Assembly (NCBI GenBank): GCA_934330725.1
Contig: CAKRGM010000014.1
Location: 1 to 59,381 of the forward strand
Length of the DNA stretch: 59,381 nucleotides
Reading direction: 5' to 3'
From: an uncultured Lachnospiraceae bacterium
GTDB taxonomy: Bacteria > Bacillota > Clostridia > Lachnospirales > Lachnospiraceae
Below are positions 44,295 through 55,300 of this stretch, piece after piece (within the stretch, counting starts at the first letter, position 1; the number at the start of each line of letters is the position of its first letter). The notes under the pieces are model-generated. The model was not told the DNA's origin. It worked only from the letters and a program-made list of their open reading frames with translations, and made no database searches. The position numbers and the translations under genes were made by a program.

Positions 44295-44501
44295 ATGAGA
44301 CAGGGAATACATCCAGAATATTATCAGGCAAAGGTTGTCTGCAACTGTGGTAACGAATTCGTAACAGGTTCAACAAAAGAAGAAATCCATGTTGAAATTT
44401 GTTCAAAATGCCATCCTTTTTATACAGGACAGCAGAAGGCTTCATCAACCCGTGGACGTATAGAGAAGTTCAACAAGAAGTACGGTGTAAAGAACGCTTA
44501 A
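44295..44501 (+). CDS. rpmE: 50S ribosomal protein L31, zinc-binding form
   Basis: A 68-residue ribosomal protein. MRQGIHPEYYQAKVVCNCGNEF followed by EICSKCHPFYTGQQK shows the CxC and CxxC zinc ligands of the C+ form, so it also serves as a zinc store. The start at 44295 is preceded by GAGGTGA; the upstream ATG at 44286 overlaps that site. Strong terminator follows. Confidence 0.97.
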   Translation: MRQGIHPEYYQAKVVCNCGNEFVTGSTKEEIHVEICSKCHPFYTGQQKASSTRGRIEKFNKKYGVKNA

Positions 44502-44515
44502 TTAATTATAACATA

Positions 44516-44546
44516 AGGTTGAGGTTTGCCAGACCTCAACTTTTTT
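44516..44546 (+). terminator. Terminator after rpmE
   Basis: GTTGAGGT pairs with ACCTCAAC, then six T residues. Confidence 0.9.
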
Positions 44547-44592
44547 GTTATTATAAGGTTTTATATATAAATAAATGGCGGAGGTTTAAACT

Positions 44593-45828
44593 ATGAAACC
44601 ATCGGGAATAGGCGGTCAGGCTGTAATTGAAGGCATTATGATGCGTAATAAGGACAAATATTCGGTTGCAGTAAGGAAACCAGACAGCCAGATAGAGGTT
44701 GTCGTTAAAGACAAAAAACCCCTGACAGAAAAGTATAAATGGCTTAATTATCCTATTATAAGGGGCGTTTTTAATTTTGTGGATTCACTTGTAACGGGTA
44801 TATCTACAATAAGCTATTCAGCTTCATTTTATGATGATCCGGCTGAACAGAAGAAGACAAAGGCAGATGAAATAGGCAGAAGTATTTTTAAGGATAAGCT
44901 TGAATCAGTTCTGATGGCAGTGACTGTTATTATATCTATTGCTTTTGCGGTAGGATTGTTTATGCTTATACCATATTTTGCTTCAAGACTTATGGCAAAA
45001 TACATTTCATCAGCATTTTTACTTAATTTTCTTGAAGGAATAATAAGAATAGCGATATTCTTATTATATGTTTTTGCAATATCCAGAATGAATGACATAA
45101 AACGAACCTTTATGTATCATGGAGCAGAACATAAATGTATTAACTGTATAGAGCATGGTGCGAGACTGACACCTGAAAATGTAAAAAACAGTTCAAGATT
45201 CCATAAAAGATGTGGAACAAGCTTTCTTTTCTTTGTTATGTTTGTCAGCGTAATATTTTTCATATTTATAAGGGTGCAGAATACGGCACTGCAGCTTGTT
45301 GTACGTATACTGCTCATACCTGTAATAGCAGGTGTATCATATGAGCTTATTAAATGGGCAGGCAAGGGTAAGAGTAAGGTGGCTGATGCTTTAAGTAAAC
45401 CGGGTCTGTGGCTTCAGAAATTTACGACAAAGGAGCCTGACATGGATATGATACAGGTTGCTATTGAAGCTGTTGAGGCTGTATTTGACTGGAAAGAGTT
45501 TTTGAATGAATTTTATAAGAATTCATCTGACCCGAATGCAGAAATGGAAGCAAATGAAGCATCACTTGCATTGTCATCTAACTTAATAATGAATACAAGA
45601 AAGAAAACACGTACCATAAGCACAGATGAGGCAAAATCTGTAAAAGAAGAGGCAGCTAATAATGCAGCAGGTGCAAATGGCTCATATGCTTCAAAGTATT
45701 CTGAAGGTAATCATAACGGACAGGAACGAGAAGATGATATATCAGAAGAGTACATGGCAAATGATGGATATGAAGAGTTTGAAGAAGAGGATATTCTTGC
45801 AGATTCTGATAAGAAAGACAGAGATTAG
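44593..45828 (+). CDS. DUF1385 family membrane protein (YqhQ-like)
   Basis: A 411-residue protein. SGIGGQAVIEGIMMRNKDKY at the start and YHGAEHKCINCIEHG in the middle are the DUF1385 signatures, with about four transmembrane segments between 100 and 260. After residue about 300 comes an acidic, low-complexity C-terminal extension (EEFEEEDI...) beyond the usual ~300-residue length. The conserved position between rpmE and prmC-prfA is common in clostridia. Molecular function is not known; the Cys/His-rich motif hints at metal binding. Confidence 0.88.
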   Translation: MKPSGIGGQAVIEGIMMRNKDKYSVAVRKPDSQIEVVVKDKKPLTEKYKWLNYPIIRGVFNFVDSLVTGISTISYSASFYDDPAEQKKTKADEIGRSIFKDKLESVLMAVTVIISIAFAVGLFMLIPYFASRLMAKYISSAFLLNFLEGIIRIAIFLLYVFAISRMNDIKRTFMYHGAEHKCINCIEHGARLTPENVKNSSRFHKRCGTSFLFFVMFVSVIFFIFIRVQNTALQLVVRILLIPVIAGVSYELIKWAGKGKSKVADALSKPGLWLQKFTTKEPDMDMIQVAIEAVEAVFDWKEFLNEFYKNSSDPNAEMEANEASLALSSNLIMNTRKKTRTISTDEAKSVKEEAANNAAGANGSYASKYSEGNHNGQEREDDISEEYMANDGYEEFEEEDILADSDKKDRD

Positions 45829-45833
45829 CTGTA

Positions 45834-46709
45834 ATGGATAAAAGTAATATAACATTGGCAGGTGCCATCCGGAAAGGGATGGCACTTCTTAAAGAAAATG
45901 GTATTGAAAATGCCGATATAGACAGCTTTGAACTTATGGCTGGTATAAACGGAATGGACAGAACGTATTACTTTATGCATGGACAGGATATTTTGGAGCA
46001 GTCCGTGTATGAAAGATTTTTGGAAAATATCAGAAAACGCGCCCGGCACATTCCACTGCAGCACATATTGGGAAAGGCTTTTTTTTACGGATATGAATTT
46101 AAGGTAAATGAGGCTGTTCTTGTTCCGCGTCCGGATACAGAAATCCTTGTTGAACAGGCATTAGGTGTAGTCAGCGATGAAAGTACAGTAATCGATATGT
46201 GTACAGGTTCTGGATGTATTCTTATTACGCTTGCATTACAGAAACATATTAAAAAGGGTATTGCGGCAGATATATCAGAAAAGGCGCTTGAAGTTGCAAA
46301 ATATAATGCTGATAATCTTAAAGCAGAAAATATAGAGTTTGTACAGGGTAATCTGTTTGAAGCTCTGGATAAGAATAAGGCTGGAAAGCCGGTTTGTGAT
46401 TCTGCAGATATTATAGTTTCAAATCCACCATACATACCGACAGATGTTATTTCTACATTATCAGAAGAAGTGCGGGTTCATGATCCTTATATTGCACTGG
46501 ATGGAAAAGAAGACGGACTTTATTTTTACAGGGAAATAACAAAAAATTCGGTAAAATATTTAAAAAAGGATGGCTGGCTCATGTATGAAATAGGATATGA
46601 CCAGGCAGCTGCCGTGACAGATATTTTAAAAGCTGCACAATTTACCGATATTAAAACTGTTAAAGATCTTGCCGGTCTTGACAGGGTAGTACGGGCAAGA
46701 AAATTATAG
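45834..46709 (+). CDS. prmC: Release factor glutamine methyltransferase
   Basis: A 291-residue SAM-dependent enzyme that methylates the glutamine of the GGQ motif of release factors RF1 and RF2. VIDMCTGSGCILITLA is SAM motif I and VSNPPYIPTDV is the NPPY catalytic motif that holds the glutamine. The N-terminal helical domain is present. Its substrate, RF1, is encoded by the next gene. Confidence 0.95.
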   Translation: MDKSNITLAGAIRKGMALLKENGIENADIDSFELMAGINGMDRTYYFMHGQDILEQSVYERFLENIRKRARHIPLQHILGKAFFYGYEFKVNEAVLVPRPDTEILVEQALGVVSDESTVIDMCTGSGCILITLALQKHIKKGIAADISEKALEVAKYNADNLKAENIEFVQGNLFEALDKNKAGKPVCDSADIIVSNPPYIPTDVISTLSEEVRVHDPYIALDGKEDGLYFYREITKNSVKYLKKDGWLMYEIGYDQAAAVTDILKAAQFTDIKTVKDLAGLDRVVRARKL

Positions 46710-46748
46710 ATTTATACAGATTTGGAAATTTGAAAGGAAATTGCTATT

Positions 46749-47831
46749 ATGGATATGTTTGATAAACTGGAAGACATTGTAAACCGTTATGAAGATATTA
46801 CAGCAGAGCTTGGTAATCCTGATGTTGTTAATGATCAGAACAGATTTAGAAAGCTGATGAAAGAACAGAGTAATATCACGCCGATTGTTACTACTTTTAC
46901 AGAGTATAAAGACTGCAAAAAAACTATTGAAGACAGTCTTTCAATTCTTGATGAAGAAAGTGATGAAGAACTTAAGGAACTTGCAAAAGAAGAATTAAAT
47001 GAAGCAAAGAAAAGAGTTGAAGAACTTGAAGATCAGTTAAAGATTTTACTTTTGCCGAAAGATCCTAATGATGATAAAGATATTATCGTTGAAATCCGTG
47101 CCGGTGCAGGCGGTGATGAGGCAGCATTATTTGCGGCGGAATTATTTAGAATGTATACACATTATGTAGAATCAAAGGGCTGGAAGGTTGAGGTTGTTAA
47201 TGCAGAGGAAACAGGCATTGGCGGCATGAAAGAAGTAGAATTCATGGTTAAGGGACAGGGTGCATACTCTGTTATGAAATATGAAAGTGGTGTTCACAGA
47301 GTACAAAGAGTTCCTGAAACTGAATCCGGCGGACGTATTCATACATCAACAGCATCGGTTGCTGTTATGCCGGAAGCAGAAGAAGTTGATGTCCAGATAA
47401 ATGATAAGGATATACGTATTGATGTCATGAGAGCTTCAGGAAATGGTGGACAGTGTGTAAATACAACAGATTCTGCGGTACGTCTTACCCATTATCCAAC
47501 AGGTATTGTAATTTACAGCCAGACTGAAAAATCCCAGATTCAGAACAAGGAAAAGGCTTTTGCTTTACTGCGTGCAAAACTTTACGATATGGAATGCCAG
47601 AAAGCACACGATGCTGAGGCTGATGCAAGAAGAAGCCAGATAGGAACAGGCGATCGTTCTGAAAAGATCAGAACATACAATTTCCCACAGGGACGTGTGA
47701 CAGACCACAGAATCGGACTTACACTTTATAAGCTGGATAAGATAATGGATGGTGACATCCAGGAAATTATCGATGCATGTATTGCGGCTGACCAGGCTGC
47801 AAAACTGGCAAAGATGAATGAAGAAGGCTAA
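46749..47831 (+). CDS. prfA: Peptide chain release factor 1
   Basis: A 360-residue factor for UAA and UAG termination. The GGQ loop reads ASGNGGQCVN (Gln about 235), while PET (in RVPETESGG) is the RF1-type codon-recognition tripeptide that distinguishes it from RF2's SPF. AAAGGAAA precedes the start. Gln methylation by the neighbouring PrmC is expected. Confidence 0.96.
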   Translation: MDMFDKLEDIVNRYEDITAELGNPDVVNDQNRFRKLMKEQSNITPIVTTFTEYKDCKKTIEDSLSILDEESDEELKELAKEELNEAKKRVEELEDQLKILLLPKDPNDDKDIIVEIRAGAGGDEAALFAAELFRMYTHYVESKGWKVEVVNAEETGIGGMKEVEFMVKGQGAYSVMKYESGVHRVQRVPETESGGRIHTSTASVAVMPEAEEVDVQINDKDIRIDVMRASGNGGQCVNTTDSAVRLTHYPTGIVIYSQTEKSQIQNKEKAFALLRAKLYDMECQKAHDAEADARRSQIGTGDRSEKIRTYNFPQGRVTDHRIGLTLYKLDKIMDGDIQEIIDACIAADQAAKLAKMNEEG

Positions 47832-47931
47832 ACGACCTGACTTGAGATTTTATTCTTAATATAGTACTTGACCTGAAAAAAATAAAATTATAATAAAATT
47901 AAGTGATTTTATTTTTCGAGGGGGAATGAAC

Positions 47932-49691
47932 ATGAAAGAAGCAAACAAAAAAGAAAGTAAAGAAAAGAGAGGAAGAAGTCTTGCAACAAGGTTGTATGGA
48001 CTTATCGGAGTGCTTGTTGCAGTTATGGTTATAATATGCATTGGTAATCTTATTCTTGTAAACAGGCAGAAGGAAACTACAAGAGCGTTGTCGGAGGGAC
48101 AGATTAATGATTTAAAAGATGTAACTACGATAATTGCAGATTTGCAGGAAGCACAAAAGAGCTTTTATGGTTATCTTGAGGTGGATGACAAGACACAAAA
48201 GTCTGCATTTATGGATGAATACACAAAGGCAAAAGAAGATGCTGTAAAAACATTTAACAGTTTTTCAGAGCGTGTGCCAAAGGAAAGCAAAGACCAGTTC
48301 ATGTCATTTTATAATTTTGTACAGGAAGGCATTGCAGACATGGATGATGTTATAAAGCTTGCAGGTACAGCGGGGGCTGATTCTGACCAGATCCAGTCAA
48401 AAATTGCAAAGATGCAGGATACAATGAATCAGATTTCAACTAATATGAATAATATGTCCTCAGATTGTTCTGACAGGATAGCAGGTTCAAAAGCATCAGT
48501 TGACAGCGGATTTAATGTAAGCAGTATCACATCGGCTGTTATGCTTGCAATTATAATTATTCTGGCAATAATAATATTTATTGTTATTGAGCGTGCCGTT
48601 ATACGCCCATTGAGAAACAGCACAAAGAGACTCAATGAAATCGTTGGAAAATCGAAGCTGGAAACGGAGATCTTACAGAAAGGCTTGATATAACATCAGA
48701 TGATGAAATCGGACAGATTTCAAAGGGAATTAATATGTTTATTTAGACATTGTAGCGGGCAATGTATAATATAAGAAATGGTTCAGGAACATTGAGCAAT
48801 TCTGTAAATGAAATAGGTGTAAGAATACGTGAGGCAGATGATAAGGTTACAAATACATCTGCAACCATGGAAGAGATGTCGGCAGGAATGCAGCATATAA
48901 CAGAAATAGTTACGGATATTAACGATGAGGTCGGACGTGTCGGAGACGAGGTTACAAATATTACAGGACAGACAAAAGAAGGTCTGTTATTAGCAGAGGA
49001 GATTAAAGACAAGGCTATTGAACTTCGCGAAAATGCGCTTACCAGCCAGAAAAATACAGATGCAATGGTATCTGATATTACAACAGGACTTGAACAGGCA
49101 ATTAAAGACAGCCATAAGGTAGATAAGATAAATGAATTGACAGATAATATTCTTAATATTTCAAGCCAGACAAATCTGCTGGCGCTTAATGCTTCTATTG
49201 AAGCTGCAAGAGCAGGTGAAGCCGGAAAAGGATTTGCTGTTGTTGCCGAAGAAATCCGTGTACTGGCAGATGACAGTAAGAGCACTGCAAATGGAATCCA
49301 GGAAATCAGTGAGATGGTTACAAAGTCTGTTAATTCACTTGCACAGAATGCATCAAAGATGCTTGATTACATACATCAGGTAATCCTGAAGGATTATGAG
49401 GTAATGGTTGGAACTGGTACAAATTAACATGATAATGCTGAACGTTTTAAGGAAATGATGCAGGAATTACAAAAGAGTGCGTCACAGGTTAAACAGACAA
49501 TGGATGTAGTAGTTAATTCTGTAGATGGTGTAAAGAGCACTATTGCTGAGAGTTCAACAGGAGTTGAAAATGTTGCAATCAATTCTACAGATCTTGTTTC
49601 AGATATAAGCAATATAGCACAGCATATGGAAAGCAATCAGCAGATTGTCGAGTTGCTGCAAAAGGAAATCAGCAGATTTAAGAATATCTGA
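47932..49691 (+). pseudogene. Methyl-accepting chemotaxis protein, disrupted
   Basis: The remains of one chemoreceptor: a transmembrane helix (about 19-42), a four-helix-bundle periplasmic domain, a second membrane helix, HAMP, and a signalling domain with the hairpin tip SSQTNLLALNASIEAARAGE. A single base seems lost in an A run at 48648-48651 (four A; five would restore GKIEAGNGDLTERLDIT). Three in-frame stops follow in the restored frame: TAG at 48744 and TAG at 48753, both CAG-like, and TAA at 49425. The start at 47932 follows GAGGGGG. The three open pieces cannot make a functional receptor, so it is a pseudogene unless the assembly is at fault. Confidence 0.88.
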
Positions 49692-49711
49692 TCAGGCCGG
49701 GACTTGTCAGG

Positions 49712-49738
49712 AGAGGTTCGTAAGAACCTCTTCTTTTT
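49712..49738 (+). terminator. Terminator after the MCP pseudogene
   Basis: AGAGGTTC pairs with GAACCTCT, followed by TCTTTTT. Confidence 0.85.
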
Positions 49739-49839
49739 ATGGGTTTTAATATTAAATGCATTTACAAATTGTTCCTGTATGATGTATAATAATGCTAATA
49801 TATTTCGTGGGGATACAAATGAAAAAGGGGGAACTAAAT

Positions 49840-52125
49840 ATGAGGGTGATGTATGCAGTGGCAGTCGCTTTTATAATTGTGATTCTTGCCGCATGTGCGG
49901 AAGGCGCAACAAGATGTAAGGGCAGGCTTGCAAGAATTGTTTGTATATTTGAAAGCATAGCATTTGTATGTGGAATATCATTTGCATTATATACTTTTAT
50001 ACCTGATAAGACCGTGACGACTTTGTGTAAGGGAATAGCACTTGCATGCTTTGACTGGCTTGTGCTAATGCTTATGTTTCATGCACAGTATTATACAGGT
50101 ATGTTTGGACAAGTAAAAATAATCAGGACTATTATGCTTTTATATTCGGCATTTGATACAGTTGCACTTATTTCTAATACATGGCTGCATAATATTTTTA
50201 CGGTAGGTAAGAGTACTACTGATGAGATACAGGTTATGTTTATTAAGTCAAGTGTGTTGTATAAAGCCCATTATATATATACATATCTGACTATTATTGT
50301 TTTACTTCTGGCTTATGCATATATGATTTTTAAGTCGTCAAGGTTTTACAGATTCAGATATGAGGTAATATTTGCAACATTATTATTGGGATTTCTTCTT
50401 GATATAGTTACGATTGGTTCAACTTCAATATATGATGTTTCTATGCTTACATTCGGGTTAATGGCTGTACTTATATATTATTTTACATTGAGGTATGTAC
50501 CAAATGAACTTATTGAAAGTACACTTTCACTGATAATTAAAGATATGAATAGTGGAATCATATGTTTTGATAACAGAGAAAGATGTATATATTTAAATGA
50601 GCTTATACGTGATATATATAAAACGGATGACAACGTTACAGAACTTGAACACAATTACAGCGAATGGCTTAAAAGCAGATCAAAGGCCGGAGCAGAACCT
50701 GTGAAGTTTGATATGTCAATAGATAAAGACGGCAAGAGAAGATCTTATGAAATTTTATATAAACGTATAATGGATGATAAAAATAATCATATATGTGATT
50801 ATTTTATATTTAATGACAGAACAGAAGAGATTGAATCATATGAGCATGAAAAATACAAGGCATCACATGACAGTCTTACGGGGCTTCTTAATAAAGAACA
50901 GTTTTATATTGAAGTTAACAGGCTTATACATTGTAATCCTGATAAGAGGTATTATATGATATGCAGCAATATAAAAGATTTTAAGTTTGTAAATGAATTG
51001 TTCGGTATTGAAAGAGGCGACAGTATTCTCAGGAAACAGGCACAGCTTATGCAAACATATGCAAAAGGTGATTCACTTTGTGCAAGGCTTCAAAGCGACA
51101 GATTTGCCATATGTATGCCAAAGGAAAGATTTAGCGAAAGACTGATATATTCGCTTGTACGCAGAATGCAGAATGAATTTAAGAATAATTCTTTCCGTCT
51201 TCATGTTTTTGCCGGTGTATATGATATTGTAAATATAGGCGAGCCTGTAAGTATTATGTGTGATAAGGCTAATATTGCCAGTGAGACCATTAAGGATGAT
51301 TATCAGAGCAGTATTGCATACTATGATGAATACCTGCTTGAAAGGTCAATAGAAGAAAGACGTATTATAGGTGAATTTGACAGGGCACTGGACAATAACG
51401 AATTTGTTATGTATATTCAGCCGCAGGTTGATGATAAGGGTGTTGCACATGGTGGAGAAGCTTTAGTGCGCTGGCTGCATCCGGACAGAGGACTCCTTTC
51501 GCCGGCTGTATTTATAGATGTTCTTGAAAAGACGGGTCTTATATATAAGCTTGATGAATATATGTGGGATAAGGCAGCACAGAAATTAAGCGAGTGGAAA
51601 GAAAAGGGTATAAATAATTACCATATTTCAGTTAATATATCTACTAAAGATTTCTATCTTGTCGATGTATATGAAATATTTGTAGGGCTTGTTGAAAAAT
51701 ATGATATAAACCCTGAACTGTTAAAGCTTGAAATAACTGAAACGGCACTTATGTCGGATTTCAAAAAGAATATGGAGATACTTAGAAGGCTTCAGAATTA
51801 TGGATTTAAGATAGAGATAGACGATTTCGGAAGTGGTTATTCATCACTTAATATGCTTAAAGATATAAGTGCTGATGTTTTAAAGATTGATATGGGATTT
51901 TTGAGAGCTACAGATAATGAAATCAAATGCAGGGATATACTTGAAAGTATTATAGTTCTTGCAGGAAAGCTGGGAATGGAGGTTATAACAGAAGGGGTTG
52001 AAAATGAAAACCAGTTTAATATGCTTACAAACATGGGATGTAAGATGTTTCAGGGGTATTATTTTTCAAGACCGGTTCCGGCAGTGGATTTTGAAAAAAA
52101 GTATAATATAGAACAGACGCAGTAA
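49840..52125 (+). CDS. Membrane GGDEF-EAL protein, predicted cyclic-di-GMP phosphodiesterase
   Basis: A 761-residue protein with about seven N-terminal membrane helices (about 1-225, resembling the 7TM sensor of some histidine kinases) and a PAS-like region (about 235-330). The GGDEF domain (about 345-480) has a signature reading LQSDRF in place of GG[DE]EF, so cyclase activity is unlikely. The EAL domain (about 510-755) keeps EALVRW, ETALMSD, DDFGSGYSS, KIDMGFL and EGVENENQ. Most likely it degrades cyclic di-GMP in response to an unknown signal. The start at 49840 has AAGGGGGA upstream; 49819 is an alternative with GGGGAT. Confidence 0.9.
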   Translation: MRVMYAVAVAFIIVILAACAEGATRCKGRLARIVCIFESIAFVCGISFALYTFIPDKTVTTLCKGIALACFDWLVLMLMFHAQYYTGMFGQVKIIRTIMLLYSAFDTVALISNTWLHNIFTVGKSTTDEIQVMFIKSSVLYKAHYIYTYLTIIVLLLAYAYMIFKSSRFYRFRYEVIFATLLLGFLLDIVTIGSTSIYDVSMLTFGLMAVLIYYFTLRYVPNELIESTLSLIIKDMNSGIICFDNRERCIYLNELIRDIYKTDDNVTELEHNYSEWLKSRSKAGAEPVKFDMSIDKDGKRRSYEILYKRIMDDKNNHICDYFIFNDRTEEIESYEHEKYKASHDSLTGLLNKEQFYIEVNRLIHCNPDKRYYMICSNIKDFKFVNELFGIERGDSILRKQAQLMQTYAKGDSLCARLQSDRFAICMPKERFSERLIYSLVRRMQNEFKNNSFRLHVFAGVYDIVNIGEPVSIMCDKANIASETIKDDYQSSIAYYDEYLLERSIEERRIIGEFDRALDNNEFVMYIQPQVDDKGVAHGGEALVRWLHPDRGLLSPAVFIDVLEKTGLIYKLDEYMWDKAAQKLSEWKEKGINNYHISVNISTKDFYLVDVYEIFVGLVEKYDINPELLKLEITETALMSDFKKNMEILRRLQNYGFKIEIDDFGSGYSSLNMLKDISADVLKIDMGFLRATDNEIKCRDILESIIVLAGKLGMEVITEGVENENQFNMLTNMGCKMFQGYYFSRPVPAVDFEKKYNIEQTQ

Positions 52126-52157
52126 GGCGGCAGATAAATTTAATATAGCATCTTTTA

Positions 52158-52225
52158 AAAGCTGTCAGGATTTTTGATACTTTCAGGTATTTGAAAAGTA
52201 TCATGATCCTGACAGCTTTCCTTTA
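52158..52225 (+). terminator. Long hairpin terminator
   Basis: AAAGCTGTCAGGAT pairs with ATCCTGACAGCTTT, with an inner GATACTTT/AAAGTATC-type stem, then CCTTTAATTTT. Confidence 0.85.
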
Positions 52226-52348
52226 ATTTTACAGGCATTTAAGATGGAGTTTTTATGCATTTAACTATTTCGTAGTATAGTCTTTAACCGAGAGTATTGT
52301 TGTATATACACAAATGAATTTTTAAATTGAATTGAAGGGACAAAGACT

Positions 52349-55300
52349 ATGAGGAAAAAACAACTTATTGCCAGCGGTTTGCTTGCAATGACACTTGCCG
52401 GGTCTGTTTTCGGTAACGGACGTTTATCAATGATATCGGCTGAAAGTAATAATGTGCCGGCATCAAAAGGACTGTGGATAACAGAAATCTACAATAATGA
52501 TGTTGACAGAAGCGAAAAGAACAATAAGCGTGAAGCCGGCGGTTATAATTCTGTAAATCTGTTTAAATCAACACAGGATCTTATGGAATATGTAGAAATT
52601 ACTAATACAACATCAGAAAAAATAGATTTTAATAAAAATTATAAGCTGATTTATGAAGCACAGGGAAAAAGTGAAGAACAGAAAGTAACAACGCTTGACG
52701 GAAGTCAGAATGTTGTTATTGAGCCGGGAGAATGTGTTGTGTTCTGGAATCACAGGACTGATACGGATGGACCGACTGAAGCACAGCTTAGACAGGATTT
52801 AAGAATACCGGATGAAACAAAGATTGTTGCAGTCAATAATAATATAAACTGGGCTACAACAGGTGCAACATTTAAGATAACAACCAGTGCAGGTGATGTT
52901 TGCAGTGAATATACAGCGACTTCAAGCGATACAGCAGATGGTATGTCTGTAGAATTAAGTATACCTGACATGGGTTCAAAAATGAATTTATATACTGCAT
53001 TTGCACTTCCATCTCCTGGTACAGTATATTCAGGACAGTTAAATGGACAGACAACAGTTAAGGTACCTCAGGATACAAAACCAAAGGGATTATATGTAAC
53101 AGAGATTTTTCCAAATGATGTAAACAGATCATCTGTATATGGAACTACATCAGATCTGATGGAATGCTTTGAAATTACTAATACAACAGATGCAGCCATT
53201 GATGTTAATAAAGAATATGAAATTGACTATGTCGTTAAGGAAAGTAACTTTAAGCAGCTTCCATTACATACAGGAGATCTTAAGTCAGATGAGTGTATAA
53301 TTCCTGCCCACAGCAGTGCTGTAATATGGTGCCACAGAGGAGAGTATTCTCTTGCAGGACTTACCTCATATCCGACAGAAAGTGAATTCCGCAGTGCACT
53401 TAAAATTCCTGATGATGTAAAAGTATTTACATTTACTAATCAGAACGGAATGAATAATACAAACAGAGGAATTGCTATCTTTAAGAAAAATGAAGATGGT
53501 TCAAAGAAACTTATTTCAAACTACAACTATAATGGTGTTACGGATTTAAAGGATAACAGATCAGTTGATCTTGCAGTAAGCCCGGAAGGACCTGAAATGC
53601 TTGTATACAAGACATACTCAACAAGCAATATGGGTATAGTAAATGATTCACAGCTTACATTTATACCGGATGACGGTTCAAGCATGGAAATAACACCAAG
53701 CGGTGAAATTCCTGAATCAATTACACAGGGTGATGAGATTAATATCGAATATGACCTTAAGGATTCAACACTTCCACGTAAGAGTGTTTCAATGAATTAC
53801 AGATTTGATGGCCAGGGTGACTGGATATGTAATAATGAAATAAATCAGAGAGCACCATATAAGTTCTATGCACGTATTCCTGCAAATGAATTATTTACAC
53901 ATGATTATGTAGAATTTTATGTAAGTGCAAATAACCGTTACAGAAGTACAAAGACAGAAATAAAAAGAATTAACATTAATAAGCTTAATAATGTAGATGG
54001 TATCCGTACTAATATAAGCGAAAAAGAGAATTTAAAGGATACTGTGACAATAACAGCAAACGATGGAACTGACAACGCAAATACTAAAATCTACATTGAC
54101 GATGAGCAGGTAGATGCAATGCCAATGATAGAGGATGGAGCTTATCTTTCATTTCTTACAATGGAAAGAGACAGTTATTTCTTAAATGCACTTGCAACAA
54201 CTGATAACGAGATTATTTCAGGACTTGTAAGCTGGAAGGATCAGAATGGTAAGGCAGTAAGAATTGACAATCATTACTTTACATATGATGAAACAACAGG
54301 GAAATATAAGGTTTCATTGAGATTCTGGTCAGGTACACAGGGAGCAACCGTTGATGATATTTATGAGCCTGATTCTAACAGGGAAGATTTCAAGGTTACG
54401 CAGATAAAGATGGTACTTGCAAATGGAAACGAATATCTTCCTGTTTCAATAGGACCGGATGCTGCAGATACAAGTGCAAAGACTAATCTTAGCACAGCTT
54501 ATAATACAGTACATGCAATTGGTGACAGTGCAGGCATGTGTCCATATATGGATATGAATTTTGAAATTCCTGCATCAGAGGTTACTGGCGTTGGATATAA
54601 GCTTGATACAACAAAGCTTGCTGATGGAGAGCATAAGCTTAAAGTTACAAATGGAACAGTAACAAAGGAATCAACATTTGTGGTTGATAATACAGCACCT
54701 GAAATTAAAAGTAATATTGAACAGGGTTCTGTACTTACAGGTTCAATAAAGATTGCACCAGAGATAAATGAAGCTAACAGTCTTGATGAGTATACGGTAC
54801 AGCTTGATGGAAGACCTGTTACGGTTCCTTATGAAACAACTGCATTTGAGCTTAAGAAAGGAAATCATAAGCTTGAGATATTTACAAAGGATGCAGCTGG
54901 AAATGAAGCAGGAAAGACAATAGATTTTACTGTAGGTGATGTGGATATGAACCTTAAATCCATGGATTCAGATTCAGTTACATCAGACAGTGCACAGCTT
55001 TCAGTAAAGCTGGCAGACAATATTGATGATGCAGAAGTAACTTTCTATGAAGGAAAGAATCTTGATGTTTCAGATATCCAGACAAAAAAGACGGATGGTT
55101 CATTGCCATATATAACATATACTGTAAATACGGGAGATATTGCAGATGATGAAACTGTTTGCGCAAACTGGAATGGAACTGCATCAAATACTGATAAGAC
55201 ACATGCAGTAAATATGTTTACAAAAAATGTTAAGACACAAAACTGGGATAAGATTGGCGAGGCTGATCAGACCGGTTCAATAAAGGGAACATTTTCAGCA

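Noticed and set aside
48744..48755. TAG read as an amino acid (stop-codon recoding)
   Set aside because: Recoding is not supported by any other gene in the window; TAG is used as a normal stop (for example clpP), and the same gene also has a frameshift and a TAA.
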